64,000 nt of DNA from Paguma larvata (lineage: Eukaryota; Chordata; Mammalia; Carnivora; Viverridae), in assembly GCA_030068075.1 (NCBI GenBank), contig CM057832.1, forward strand, positions 74,119,502-74,183,501, given 5' to 3'. The notes beneath the pieces were generated by a model. That model did not search any database. It was given only the letters and a program-made list of their open reading frames with translations, and had not been told where the DNA came from. The position numbers and the translations under genes were made by a program. This document shows positions 13,266 to 24,590 of this stretch, in pieces; the first letter of the stretch is position 1; every line of letters begins with the position of its first letter.

Positions 13266-13409
13266 ATAGTTCTGCATCAGGTCCGGATGGGTTCTCTCAA
13301 TGCCGTCGTCTAGGATGGTCACCACGATGTTCTTTCCAGTGTAGCCCCTCTTCCAGGCTCCTTCGATATTCATGTCTGACTGGCAGGGATGTGTGTTGTC
13401 ACTGCAGTG
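13266..13409 (-). CDS. PCSK5: PCSK5 exon (presumptive exon 4): start of catalytic domain with active-site Asp
   Basis: This 144-bp, 48-codon exon begins HCSDNTHPCQ and ends DLMQNY. It opens the subtilisin-like (S8) catalytic domain. The motif VVTILDDGIERTHPDL contains the catalytic Asp (first Asp of LDDG, exon residue 34), which pairs with His and Ser encoded outside this window. The stretch AWKRGYTGKN just before it is diagnostic of furin-like convertases, and MNIEGAWKRGY fits PCSK5 rather than PCSK6 (MNVQAAW). On the minus strand the acceptor is ttccgtag and the donor gtgagtgtg; both ends are phase 0. The protein looks identical to human PCSK5 as I recall it. The reading frame stays open past the donor for a few codons, so a simple ORF call overruns into intron; the splice sites define the true limits. 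Confidence 0.96.
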
Positions 13410-14479
13410 CTACGGAAGGAAGAGGGAGAATCAGACGGAGCTGTTACTGATCATCAGAAGGCAGGGAATCACTTACTCGTGGCGATCATGCATCGAGTTA
13501 ATGGAAATCTGGCCATTGTAGAGCGGAAGCATGGGTCTCTGGCGCAATAACAGGAGAAAGCAGGAAGGAGAGATGTGGGGAAGGCAAGTGGAAGAGAAAT
13601 CTCTTCCGCCAGCTCTGCCCTGTCCAAATACCATGAATCCTTTGAGAAAAACAGAATAAAAGAAAGTGTATCCCCACGGCAGAATAACAGATGTGTCATT
13701 CGATTGTGAGCCTGAATCGATGGTACATAAAACGGCCTGGTGACATTTCATTTATACACCCTAACTAGGTAACTAAAGAACATACACTTTATAATGTCTT
13801 CCCCAGGCACCTGGAAGCCAAGTTAGCCAAAAAAATGAGAACGCAGGCAGCTTTTGTACAGTGTCAGCCAGAGGTGTGCTACCGTGAGAAACTTACGGAT
13901 GGGGAAAAAAAATAACAGTTTTTGTCAAACTTCTTTTGATGAATTAACCATGGCGATTGTACCATAATAGGTAGGAAGCAAACGCACTCAGTCAGCGGTG
14001 CTTTGGGAAGGGAAAGAAGAGAACTGAGCCCAGACAGGTGACATGCACAGGGAATGTGTGTGAGGGCTTCAGACAGCAGGCTGGAGAAACCATGGAATCT
14101 TAGCATCTTATGTACTGTCATTCCATTCCACAATGGCTACAACATAGAAACATATCAAGAAATGCATTAACCCAGCTCCTCCTCCTGATAGACCAGCATT
14201 TGCCCAACCCACACAATTGCCTCCTCCAAGTGCATCTCTTTCGAATATCCCTCTGAGTGGGGTGGTTTCCCAGGTTCTTAAGACTTTGGTAGAGAAACAA
14301 AGGAACAAAGATGTGCTGTGACATAATGCCATAGTAACATGGGCCACCCCAGATCCTACCATTCTCCACTTTCTTCCTGCGTCGTGATAGCTCAGCTCTT
14401 CAGGAGGGGAAGTGAATGCAAGCTTTGGAGGCTCTGGGCATAATGGAGAGCTGAGGGCCATGGACTCATCTAGCATACA

Positions 14480-14900
14480 TTTTATGGGGCACTTACTACA
14501 CGCTGGGGTATGGTGGCCAGCAAGGCAGATGAGGTCCCTGTCCTAATGACCCCTCTAAAGAGGAGACACAGATACTAAAAAAATAAATAACACCATTCAG
14601 AGTACTCCTCAGCTTTTCAAGGAATTCAAGAGGGTGATATGATGGTGAACACCCAGGGGCCGGAGTACACCGCTCTAGGTGGGATGGGAGGTGAGGCCAC
14701 GGGTCTCAGGAAGTGAAATCAGACGTGATGCCTGACTGGTGAGAAAGGGCTGCTCTGCCCGGAGCCTACAGCTAAGTGTCTCGGTAGAGGACATGCGGAT
14801 GCAAGGGTAATAACAGAAGGCGAAAAACAGCTTCGCACACTGAAGAAAGAGAAAGAAGGTGGCTAAGACTGAAGCTTAGGGAACAAGGGAAAGAATGGTT
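14480..14900 (+). repeat. Possible ancient L2-type LINE fragment
   Basis: GGGCACTTACTACACGCTGG, AGGTCCCTGTCCTAATG, then AAATAAATAA and GTGATATGATGGTGA resemble a common ancient mammalian LINE segment. Divergence is high. Confidence 0.35.
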
Positions 14901-17589
14901 TGGAAGAGAGCCAATCAGAGGGGAGGGCAAGGTCAGACCATCCATGACTGCGCTTTTATTCTAACTACAGGCTAAATAAATGGAAGTTCATCTCTTTTCA
15001 AACTTCATCCATCAAAATCCAGAGCTAACTAGAGACAGATACCTCTAACAGCCCCTGACATGATATTTGCAAATTTATTCTCCAAATGAGACTGCCTTTT
15101 GTAGAATGTTAGAAACACACTTGAGAAGTTTCAAGGATTCATTTTAACAAAGGGCGCACCCATTTTTCACCATAGGTACTGTCAATTGCATAGAGAATGG
15201 GGGCATATATATTTTATGAACGCTGGTATCTTTTTCTCACCTCCTGGACTTCTTTCGGACATTTGAGGCCCTGCGTACATGTGTGCGCACACACACACAC
15301 ACAGGCACACTCTAGCATGACACTGACCCAAATTCCATTCTGCCCATCTGCCCCCAGTTTTCCAGGCACACTTCAGCACCTACCTCTTCCCACAAAGACC
15401 TCTCGTGTCTTTCAGCCTACTCGTCTGTCTCTTCTCCTTCCCTGAACTCAGGGGTGGAGACAGACAAGACACATACATGAACACATTCTGTCCTACACGA
15501 TCCAACTCCGACTCACTCAATTCTGTTGAACTGTTGTTGACTGTTGAATCTCGTTGGGTGGATTTTGTCTTATTGATCGTGAGCCCCTACAAGACTATGC
15601 ATGAAACCAAGTCTAACCTAGGATTTCAGTCGATATTGGGCTGGTTACACGCCAGAAGTGAGGGCATATCCTCAACCTTACTTCCAAGTGTACAACTGCT
15701 ATTACACTCTCTTCCTGACCTCGTCAGAGATGTCGAGCCAGCTAATGCTTGGTTCAATGGAGACGATCATGAAAGAAACAGTGTAGATTTCCAAAGTGCC
15801 TACATTGTCCAGAGGTCTCACTCTGGCCAGGAGCGTGGGCCTCTCCTCACCAAACGCTGTAATGTAACACAAAGCATCCCTGACAGGTTTCCAGTTCATT
15901 TTTCTCTTTTTCAAAACCTGTTCTGGCCACCTGTGGTATCGTTTGTGACATGAAGTCATGTTAATGTGGCCAAGAGGTGGGCTGGAGGAAGGAAACACAC
16001 AGGAAATGGGTAACCCACAAATGGGATAACCATCCGGGAGTGGAGGGATGCTGCCTGAAATTGTAATTATGAAAATGGAAGAAAACCAGCCGTCTATGGA
16101 AAACATGTGTGTTAAAAGTGAAGCAATTAGGTTTCTTTCTTCCACCTCTGCTTCTGTTGAATCTGACTTTAACAGATTAAATATTTTTGTACCACCTTTT
16201 CTTCTTTTCCTCTGCCAGCATGGAAGGGGAAGGACAGGAAATATCCAATTGATACTTTCATTTGGATAATCTAATGTCGCAAGTAGCCAAAATGTCAAAG
16301 GAAAAAATAAATCAGAGCCTGGAGTGTTTCTTGCAAATGAGTAATTAGGTCAGAGGACCCTTAAATCAGAAGGGTCCTAAATTCCGAATGGGATCCTTAG
16401 GTATTTAACACATATTTTAAGTGGTCCAGACTTCCAGACATGTTTCTAATATGGTTGCTTCATACACTCGCAGTATCCAAAGAGCCAAGACTGGAAAATA
16501 TTGATGCCAGTCAACAAAGACCAAAGATGAGAATTAATCACTTCCTCAACTGCCTCATTAAAACGGTCTTTTAACTGGTCTCTCCTTGACACGCATCTGT
16601 GTTACGGCATCGCCCAAAGGCAAAAGGGACATAGATTCGCCATGATTTTCTCATAGTCAATCATGTTGAGATCTTTGCCAGGGCTGAAACTAAAGACTGG
16701 TTTTTGAAATTGAGTTACCACACATGTAGTCCATAGACCGTTATTCACAACAGGGGCCAATCAGACCCTTCTAGCTATCTGAAGCTGATGAAAACCACGT
16801 TATGTGCACAATATATGCAACATAAATATTTACAGTAAATGTATGCACCTTTCGTTCTGAATAAAATACTGTTTTTCCTGGGTGGTCTCTGCACAGGTGC
16901 CTCAGTATTTAGAAACAACACAAGATGGAAAATAGCTGCAGAAACAATGATTGCCACCTATGTCTCCCCCTTCCTCATCTATAAAAGCCTTTATTCTTTG
17001 GAGGAATGAAATTTTAAAGAGTTTGCTCTGTGAGTTCTAGAAATGGCTGTTTCCATTACCACAATTATGAGGCATTCTGCTTATAAAACAGTCTGGGTGT
17101 GTCTGCTTTTCTTGTGTCTTCATAAACACATCACAGTGTTTGCTCCTTGAAAGAACAGTTTATCCTAAAAATAAACACCTTTGTTATGTTCTCACCCTTG
17201 TTTTCGAAGGAGGGGGGTGGGGGGAGTGGAAGATGACTCTCAACGCCATTCTTTTTAAACTTCTCCAAGTTCTGAGGGTCTTCACTGGTCTGCTAAATGA
17301 CATGCTGCCAAGAGCTGCTAACACTGAAAACCTCTACTGTTCACTGTTAGCAGCACAGTGGCTCGTAAGACTTCATCTCTGGCTACATAGAGTTAATAAG
17401 AAAGCAGAATTAAATACACACAAATTCTGCTTTATAGACAAATTCAGAAACCTACCTAGTCAACTTAGTAAAGTGTGTATATACTTGAAATTCTTTGTAG
17501 AATGTGGAGTCCAAAAGATGTAGGAAATTGAAAAACAACAACGACAATGACAACAGTAGAATCGTTACTCCCTTAACGGGAAATATAAC

Positions 17590-17850
17590 TGACACCGACA
17601 AGATCCTTACCATGGCCAAGCACTGAACTAATCACTTTATGTGGTCTAAGACTCAGAACAACTGTTTGAAGGTGGTACTTTTATCATCTGCTTTTAACAG
17701 ATAAAAAAAAACAAGGGGGGGGGGTGCCTTAATCAGCCTAGGTATCCTTCCAGAGTTCACAGAGCTGGTCAATATTAAAATGAGGATTCAAAAGGAAGCA
17801 GTCTGACACCAGACCATAGGGCTACGGAAACTCTTCTGTTAAAACAGAAG
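17590..17850 (-). mobile_element. MIR (ancient tRNA-derived SINE)
   Basis: The plus strand reads like the reverse complement of MIR: CCAAGCACTGAACTAATCAC, a TTTTAACAGATAA motif, CACAGAGCTGGTCAATA, and GTCTGACACCAGACC. A 10-base G run at 17715-17724 has grown within it. Confidence 0.8.
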
Positions 17851-18177
17851 GGGCTTAGAGGAAGACACGCACACACAAATTCATGAGTAGACAAGGAGTA
17901 GATGTCGGACAATACAGCACCGGTAAAGAAATTCAAATCACAAATCTCACTTGCCTTAGTGCTGTGATCAGTGCATTCAAGTGATAAGGTACAATATAGT
18001 TGAGTAAGACTTTAGGGACTCAATTTTTCTTAATTCTACTTATTCCAACTCATCTTTTAGGAAATCATCTAATAATTTCCATTTTAATTTTAATAGTTTC
18101 AATGATGTAGAGCTCACTTCTTTACTAAATAGCCAATGATTGCTGCTAAATCAATTCTTGGAAGAAAAAAAAAAAGC

Positions 18178-18290
18178 TTGGGGCACGTGGCTGGTTCAGT
18201 CAGAAAAACATACGACCTTCATCTAGGAGCTGTGAGTTCAAGCCCCACATTGGGTGTAGAGAGTACTAAAAAAAATAAACTTAAAAAAAT
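18178..18290 (+). mobile_element. Older short SINEC
   Basis: A diverged head (GGGGCACGTGGCTGGTTCAG) and the older-type 3' body GAGTTCAAGCCCCACATTGG, GTGTAGAGAGTACT and an A-rich tail. It lacks the CT tract and the long body of the felid-type copies. Confidence 0.8.
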
Positions 18291-18339
18291 CCCTTATTGG
18301 TAGCGTTTGCCAATTCCCATGGTAAATCTTCACATCGCA

Positions 18340-18835
18340 GCCAGTTTTAAACCATCACACGAGCAAAATCCAGATAATGGAACATTACTCAACACTAAAA
18401 AGAAATGAACTATCAAGCCATAAAAATACATATTGGATGATTCCAACTATAGGACACTGTGAAAAAGGCAAAACTATGTAGGCAGTAGAAAGATCAGTGG
18501 TCACCAGTGGGGATGGAAGGATGAAGAGGTGAAACACAGAGAATTTTGGGAGTAGTGAAAATACTCTGTGTGATACTCTCATAGTGGATACATGTCATTA
18601 TACATCGGTCCAAAACCACAGACTATAATACCAAGTGAGAACCCTAATGCAAACCAAAGACTTGGGGTGATTACACATCAGTGTAAGTTCATCAGCTGTA
18701 ACAAATGTACCACTCTAGGGAAAGATGGTAATGACGTAGGCAGCTATGCATGTATTGGGGCAGAAGTAGATGGGCGATCTCTGTATCTTCCTCTTGAGTC
18801 TACTGTGAAGCTAATACAACTCTAAAAATATATAT
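18340..18835 (+). mobile_element. Ancient L1M 3' end
   Basis: Landmarks of the L1MA/L1MB 3' untranslated region appear in order: GGAACATTACTCAACACTAA, GATTCCAACTATAGGACA, GGCAAAACTATG, AAGATCAGTGGTCACCAGTG, GAAAATACTCTGTGTGATAC, GTGGATACATGTCATTATAC, TGTAACAAATGTACCACTCT and a closing ATCTCTGTATCTTCCTC segment. The 77-codon ORF at 18592-18825 lies inside it and is not a gene. Confidence 0.8.
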
Positions 18836-18988
18836 GGTCTTGAAAAAAAAGAATTGAGGCAGAGCAGCCAAAGAATAACTGGGCAGTCCATGCACGTAGT
18901 TGAGCGAACAACCTTTCTCTCACTTGTTAACTTTGTGAGCCTCTTTGATTCTGTCCTAACCTGACACAGCTTCAATTAAAAACTTTTA

Positions 18989-19208
18989 GGGGCGCCTGGT
19001 TGGCTCAGTCAGTTAAGCATCTGACTTCGGCTCAGGTCATGATCTCATGGTTCCTGAGTTCGAGCCCTGCATCGGGCTCTATGCTGACAGCTTGGAGCCT
19101 GGAGCCTGCTTCAGATTCTGTGTCTCCCTCTCTCTCTGCCTTTCCCCTGCTCATGAACTGTCTCTCTCTCTCTCCCAAAAATAAATAAATATTATAATAA
19201 TTTTTTTA
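18989..19208 (+). mobile_element. SINEC, first of a same-site pair
   Basis: A complete head, GAGTTCGAGCCCTGCATC box, CT tract and AAATAAATA tail. It is followed at once by a second SINE sharing the target AAAAACTTT. Confidence 0.93.
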
Positions 19209-19227
19209 ATAAAAACTTTCAGTCCTA

Positions 19228-19408
19228 GGGCGCCTGGGTGACTTAGTCGGTTAAGTACCTGACTTCAGCTCAGGTCATAATCTCATGGTTCGTGAGTTTG
19301 AGCCCCACATTGGGCTCGCTGCTGTCAGTGCAGGGCCTGCTTTGGATCCTCTGTCCTGTGCCACCACCCCCCACCCCCGGCCTCTCAAAATGAAGGAACA
19401 TTAAAGAA
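19228..19408 (+). mobile_element. SINEC, second of a same-site pair
   Basis: Head GGGCGCCTGGGTGACTTAGT, a reduced 3' body with a CCACCCCCCACCCCC stretch in place of the CT tract. It is flanked by AAAAACTTTCAGTCCTA (19211-19227) and AAAAACTTCCAATCCTA (19408-19424). Confidence 0.9.
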
Positions 19409-19614
19409 AAAACTTCCAATCCTAAAAATATTTAACAAAGCAAAAACCAATAAGCCAACAAACAAATCTCTTCTCCTTTACAGAACTTCTATGTGTCCTG
19501 TATTAGCATTTAGAGAACTGATTTCAGCTGTATTACATGGTATTGTTGCTAATGGGTAACCACAATCTCTAAAACTTATTGGGCATTTCTGAGACATGAA
19601 GGCCAAGCTTCACT

Positions 19615-19895
19615 TTACATGTATAGTCACCTCCCGAGAGAGACTTTCCCTAATCAATCTATCTGAAATAGCATTCTGGGTCATTCTCTACCCTTGGCTC
19701 TGATTTCATCTTCTTCATAGTGCTCATAACTACTATATTATATATCAACTTGTCTCTTTATCACATGTCTCCCACACTGGATTATAAGCTCCATGAAGGT
19801 AGTCACTTTTCCTTATTCATTTCTGTATCCACAGAGTCTAACACATTGAAGTTCAATAATTGTATGCCACCTGAATGAACATTTAGTTTTAAAAA
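19615..19895 (+). mobile_element. L2 3' end
   Basis: The L2 consensus order is clear: TCACCTCCCGAGAGAGACTT, TCCCTAATCAATCTATCTGA, CTTCATAGTGCTCATAACTA, CTCCCACACTGGATTATAAG, CTCCATGAAGGTAGTCACTT and TTTCTGTATCCACAGAGTC. Confidence 0.85.
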
Positions 19896-19923
19896 GTCAC
19901 CGTGGAATCTACAGAACATAAAG

Positions 19924-20060
19924 GAGGGGTGCATTGGTGGCCCAGTCGGTGAAGCACTGACTCTTGATCTCAGCTCAGGTCTTGATCTCATGGTTCAAGT
20001 TCAAGACCTGCATTGGGCTCCATGCTGAGCATGAAGCCTACTTGAAAAAAAAAAAAAAAA
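19924..20060 (+). mobile_element. Older short SINEC with pure A tail
   Basis: Head GGGGTGCATTGGTGGCCCAG, body GGGCTCCATGCTGAGCATGA and an 18-base A tail ending at 20060. Confidence 0.88.
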
Positions 20061-20361
20061 CATGAGGGAGAGCACAGAAACCAATTAACTGGGAGGCAGC
20101 TCTAGTGACTGAGAGATGACAGAGGTCTAGATTAGTGAGAATAAGAGAAATTACAGTATGTGATACACAGCAGGCATCATAAATATTTGCTGTTAGTAAC
20201 AATGAGTGAGTATGATGAGGGAGAGAAGACTCAAGAATTATCAGATATTTGGCCTGAACTACAAAGCAAATCATAGGATCGCATGCTGAGAAAAGGAGCA
20301 CAAAAAGAATTTTGCCAGAGCATGAAAATATGGACTTAAGTTTTAAAAATATGGAAAGTCA

Positions 20362-20567
20362 GGGCGCCTGGGTGGCTCAGTCAGTTACGTGTCCCACTTC
20401 AGCTCAGGTCATGATCTCAGGGTTCGTGAGTCCGAGCCTCACATCAGGCTCTGTGCTGAGAGTTCGGACCCTGGAGCCTTCTTCATATTCTGTATCTCTC
20501 TCTCTCTGTCCCTCTCCTGCTTGCACTCTGTATCTCTCTCCTTCAAAATAAATAAACATTAAAAAAT
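20362..20567 (+). mobile_element. SINEC (felid type)
   Basis: A complete head-to-tail plus-oriented copy. Imperfect duplications near AAATATGGAAAGTCAG (left) and AAATATGAAAAGTAGAG (right) suggest the target site. Confidence 0.92.
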
Positions 20568-21536
20568 TATCAAAATATGAAAAGTAGAGTGATATCCATA
20601 AAGGAGTAGCCTGTAGCAACTGCATAAGTGAACCTAAAATTTCTTTCTGCTTAAATCCACAACTGAATTCATTCTTCCTACAATGTTGGCATCGTGCTAT
20701 TTCCCATCTCACATCTTTTTCAGGTCTGTAACGCACTAACATCTTCCCCCCTCAAGTCTCTCCATTATCTGGCAGTGAACAGACACTGTCTGAGGCCATT
20801 TGTTGCCTCGAGGTGAAAAAATGCCTCAGGGCGGCATCTAGTGTGTAAATGTGATGGTCTTAGCAAGATTTGGAGTCATTACCAGATGTGAGTGAAGCAA
20901 AAACAGACACGATTCTCCACTGCTCCCTAAACCTATGGCACTTGGAATGCCTCCCATCAAGCTATGAGATTATTTCTTCCGCCTTTGATTCTGGGCAGCC
21001 TGGTGACTCGCTTTGGCCCTAGGAATCTAGTAAAAGTGACAGTGCTCCAGTCCCGCACCTTCCGCACCCTTTCTCTTGTGACCCTTCCTGATGGCCATGT
21101 GAACAAGCCACGGTAGGCTGCGAAAGGACGAGTGACCACATAGAACAGATAAAAGCTGTCCAGGTAAAAGCACACTAGACTAATGAGCCCCAGGCTGACC
21201 CAGAAGAGCTCACAGATGCATTAGTGATACCACATGAAACCCGAGAATGGCTTGGCCGAGCTCAGCCCAAATGGAGGACATACAGAATCATAGATCTAAT
21301 CAAGAGCAATTTTTTTTAAACCATGAAGTTTTTGAGCGCAGTTTTTATACAGCAAAAGCTAATGAACATATGAGGCTATTAGTCTGAGGGAAGAAGGCCA
21401 GAGAGGTGGGAGAAAATCGGAGCATTAGACTGGCGAAACTTACCTGGAAGAGAAGGGTTGGCTGGATGATAGGGGAGGAGCAGTGAGGGTACCTAAATGC
21501 ATCAAATATATAATTCTAAAGCATATACTCTCTCTC

Positions 21537-21636
21537 TTTTTTTTTAAGTAGGCTCCACGCCGAATGTGGGCCTTGAACTCCCAACCCTGAGATCAAGAGT
21601 CACATGCTCTACAGACTGAACCAGCCAGGTGCTCCC
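21537..21636 (-). mobile_element. Older short SINEC
   Basis: A minus-oriented diverged copy with a T tail (21537-21546), CTTGAACTCCCAACCCTGAG box and GCCAGGTGCTCCC end. TAAAGCA-like duplications flank it. Confidence 0.82.
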
Positions 21637-23129
21637 TAAAGCAAATTCTAAGATGGCCGCACATTCATTTAACCCTTCCCTTCCTGGAAAGCCCAGGCTT
21701 TCTCTGCTCACCCCATTCAGCATTCATGCCAGCAACCTCTGATGACATATGGGTCTTATCTTTGCAGTGAAATGACAAGTCACTTGAAGTAACAGAGTCT
21801 GTATTATGTATCTTTATAACCTCTAGAGTTCAAGGTAAAAATACTCAATAATTCCTAAATTGATATTTATTTAAGAAAGACGACAGAAGCAAACTCTGGG
21901 TATAATGCAGAAGATAATCTACATAGCCAAGACACGTTATGCAGGTAGCAGGGAATGGAAAAGGTTCAAGTAAGATCTAGAAATTTTTGTCTTCCACAAA
22001 TTGGCTCATACTAGGGCGCACCTGCTTGTTCAACTTTGCCAATAAAAGGATTCAAGAAATAATATAGGAAATGTGTAGAGACTGAAGGCTTCCCAAGGAA
22101 TTATATAAGCAGCACAGATATTCATTTGGGGATGCCAATTCTGCTAGGGTACGATTAATGATGTTCAGTGGTCCTGGCAGAAGAACCCATAAGAGACACA
22201 ACCCAGTGAAGACTAGCTCTTATCCTCTCATAAGTCTGGCGGGAAATCTCTCTTGGCTGGAGAGGAGCTTGGGGCACAGGTCTGTTTCCTTTGGAACAAA
22301 TCATGGCATGACAGAAGTAAACACTTCTGGAGTCTCCTCCGCTTTTCAGTCAACGGCTCAATTTGAATATTGTCTTTCCTTTGAGTCATGCAGTAAGTTC
22401 TCCCTTGAGTCCATGGTAAACTCAGGTTTACCAAGTGACTTTCTTCTTGGCTGACCATGAATCAGGAACCAACAATCTGTAATGCACTCTTTGCCCAAAT
22501 CGTGCAATTAGTAAATTGTGTTTACTTAAGGATGCGATCCCAATTAGAATGTTTTCCCTTGGCGCCTATAAAGCCAAGAAACAATTCCTATGTTGGAGCT
22601 CATGAAAATGAATTTTAAAAGCAATTGAGTTGCATTATTTAATAATTACACAAACATTAATAAGGAGCCCACCTCATTCTTTTCTAAAATGTGACTTCTT
22701 TGTTTACATCGTGTACAAAATTCTGCTTGCATAGAACTCTTCAACCTCTTGGTATCTATGCATAAATCTGACTCAGAAACTCCTGTTTTTTTTTTTTTTT
22801 TATCACCAAGATCTCGACAAGAAGAGCTAAGAGAGTTCAGGACTTTTCCCATTCTTTAAAATGAGTAGGATGTAGTATGCTTTGGATAAGCATAACCAAC
22901 TGGCTTCAGAACTCAACTGCCCCACTATTTTTATCTTTTCAAAATCACAAAAGAAATTTTGAGGAAAAACAGAAAACATTTATTTCTAATATTAGAGGCA
23001 TTTAAGGTCAGGGAGGAAGAATTTGATCATTTGAAGATATTTAAATACAGTCTTACTGCCTTACTAACATGACAAGTTTCTTCATTATCTTATTTCATGA
23101 AGGGCAATATTCTTATGAAAAATAATGGT

Positions 23130-23317
23130 AGGGGTGCCTGGGTGGTTCAGTTGGTTACGTGTCTGACTTCAGCTCAGGTCATGATCTCACAGTTCATGGG
23201 TTTGAGCCTTGCGTTGGGCTATGTGCTGAGAACTCAGAGCCTGGAACCTGCTTCAGATTACATCTCCCTCTCTCTCTGCCCGAATTTGGACATGTAACGA
23301 GCCATCCGGGTGCCCCA
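23130..23317. mobile_element. Fold-back SINEC (sense body joined to antisense head)
   Basis: Bases 23130-23279 are a plus-oriented SINE from head to the CT region. Instead of an A tail, bases 23280-23317 are the reverse complement of a SINE head (…GAGCCATCCGGGTGCCCC). The locus therefore starts and ends with inverted copies of the same 5' sequence. Confidence 0.8.
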
Positions 23318-24414
23318 GAAGTTCGGTCTTAAACATTAAAAGTGGTTCATTCCCCTAATTTTTGTCTCAAGAAAAGGCACTAAAGTAGGTACCATTAGAG
23401 GACAAATAAGAGTAGTCAGTCTGTTGAACTTATGCATAAAAATCAATGGGATACGGAATTTCAAACAGCCTTTTCGGATTTTAAGCTTGTATATCTCTGG
23501 ATATGAGATTACTGACTCCACGTTCTGAATGTTCGGAAGGCTCTCATTGACATTTATTTCCACAGAGCCCTACGGTAATTGTGGGATAGAAGCTCCCAAA
23601 AGAAGGAATAATAATATCAGTGGGTCAAATTCTTATTCTTAAAAATCCAACAATCCTATCAAGAGAGTGAGGGAGATCAAGACCTACCTGGTCGTAACTA
23701 GCTGCAGTTGCACACAAAATCAGAATTTCCCTTTGCTTTCCCGGCAACACAACAGCCCCGGGTAACACCCACACATCCTTTCTTTTTCCTAGTAATGTGA
23801 AACCCCCAAGGATAATCCGGTCTTTATGTTTTTATATAATCAAAGAATAGGCTTGGTATGTGCAGCGGAACCAAAAGGGTATGCTGCTGAGAAAGAGAGA
23901 AAAATCCTTAGTATCAATAAATGCAGTTTGTATTGTCGACTTTTCCTTTTTCCTATACAGTGTCAACCAGCTACCCCAAAACCTCGCAGCTGAAAGCAAG
24001 AGCTACGGTGGCTCACAGTGCTGTGGTTTGATGAGGGTCACCCAGGCGGCTGTCGCTAGGGTCTCCCATTCAGTTGCAGGCAGATGACCTTGGGGCTGGA
24101 GGCCCCTGAAGTTTCAACAGACACGGAAATTGAAGATGGCGTCTTCGTTTACATGAACAGCTGGAGAATTTTCAACCTCATGTGTAAGATTTAGCTATTA
24201 AGGTATATTTGTCCCGGTTGAGTTATCTGTAAATCCTTCTGAAGGACATATATCTATACGTGGTGATGCTATCCCATAATAGCTAGAGCAATGGCAGTTA
24301 CATTAAGCCATTTCTCTACATCTGTTAACTGTCACAACATTTCACTCATTCACTTATGTTTTATTAGTTTGTTTTTAACTTCCCCACCAATAGTAATTAA
24401 ATGTTTTCTAGAGG

Positions 24415-24590
24415 TTAAGTCTACCTCGGGGAATGAGAAAACAAGGCCTGGCCCTCACTAAGTTTATATTTAAGTTGGAGTAATCAGATGATAAATAATC
24501 AAATGAGACAAGCAGTATAACTAGAGATTATGGCAACAATTACAGAGGAAATAAAAGAAAGAGATTCGGGATAACATCAAGGAAAATGTG
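24415..24590 (+). repeat. Possible ancient L2-type LINE fragment
   Basis: GGCCTGGCCCTCACTAAGTT, TAATCAGATGATAAATAATC and TATGGCAACAATTACAGAGG follow the same pattern as the fragment near 54.5 kb. Confidence 0.35.

Noticed and set aside
18989..19190. Possible tRNA genes, from A- and B-box-like motifs (GGTTCGAGCC-like) in many places
   Set aside because: These belong to tRNA-derived SINEs; no cloverleaf with a proper acceptor stem is present.
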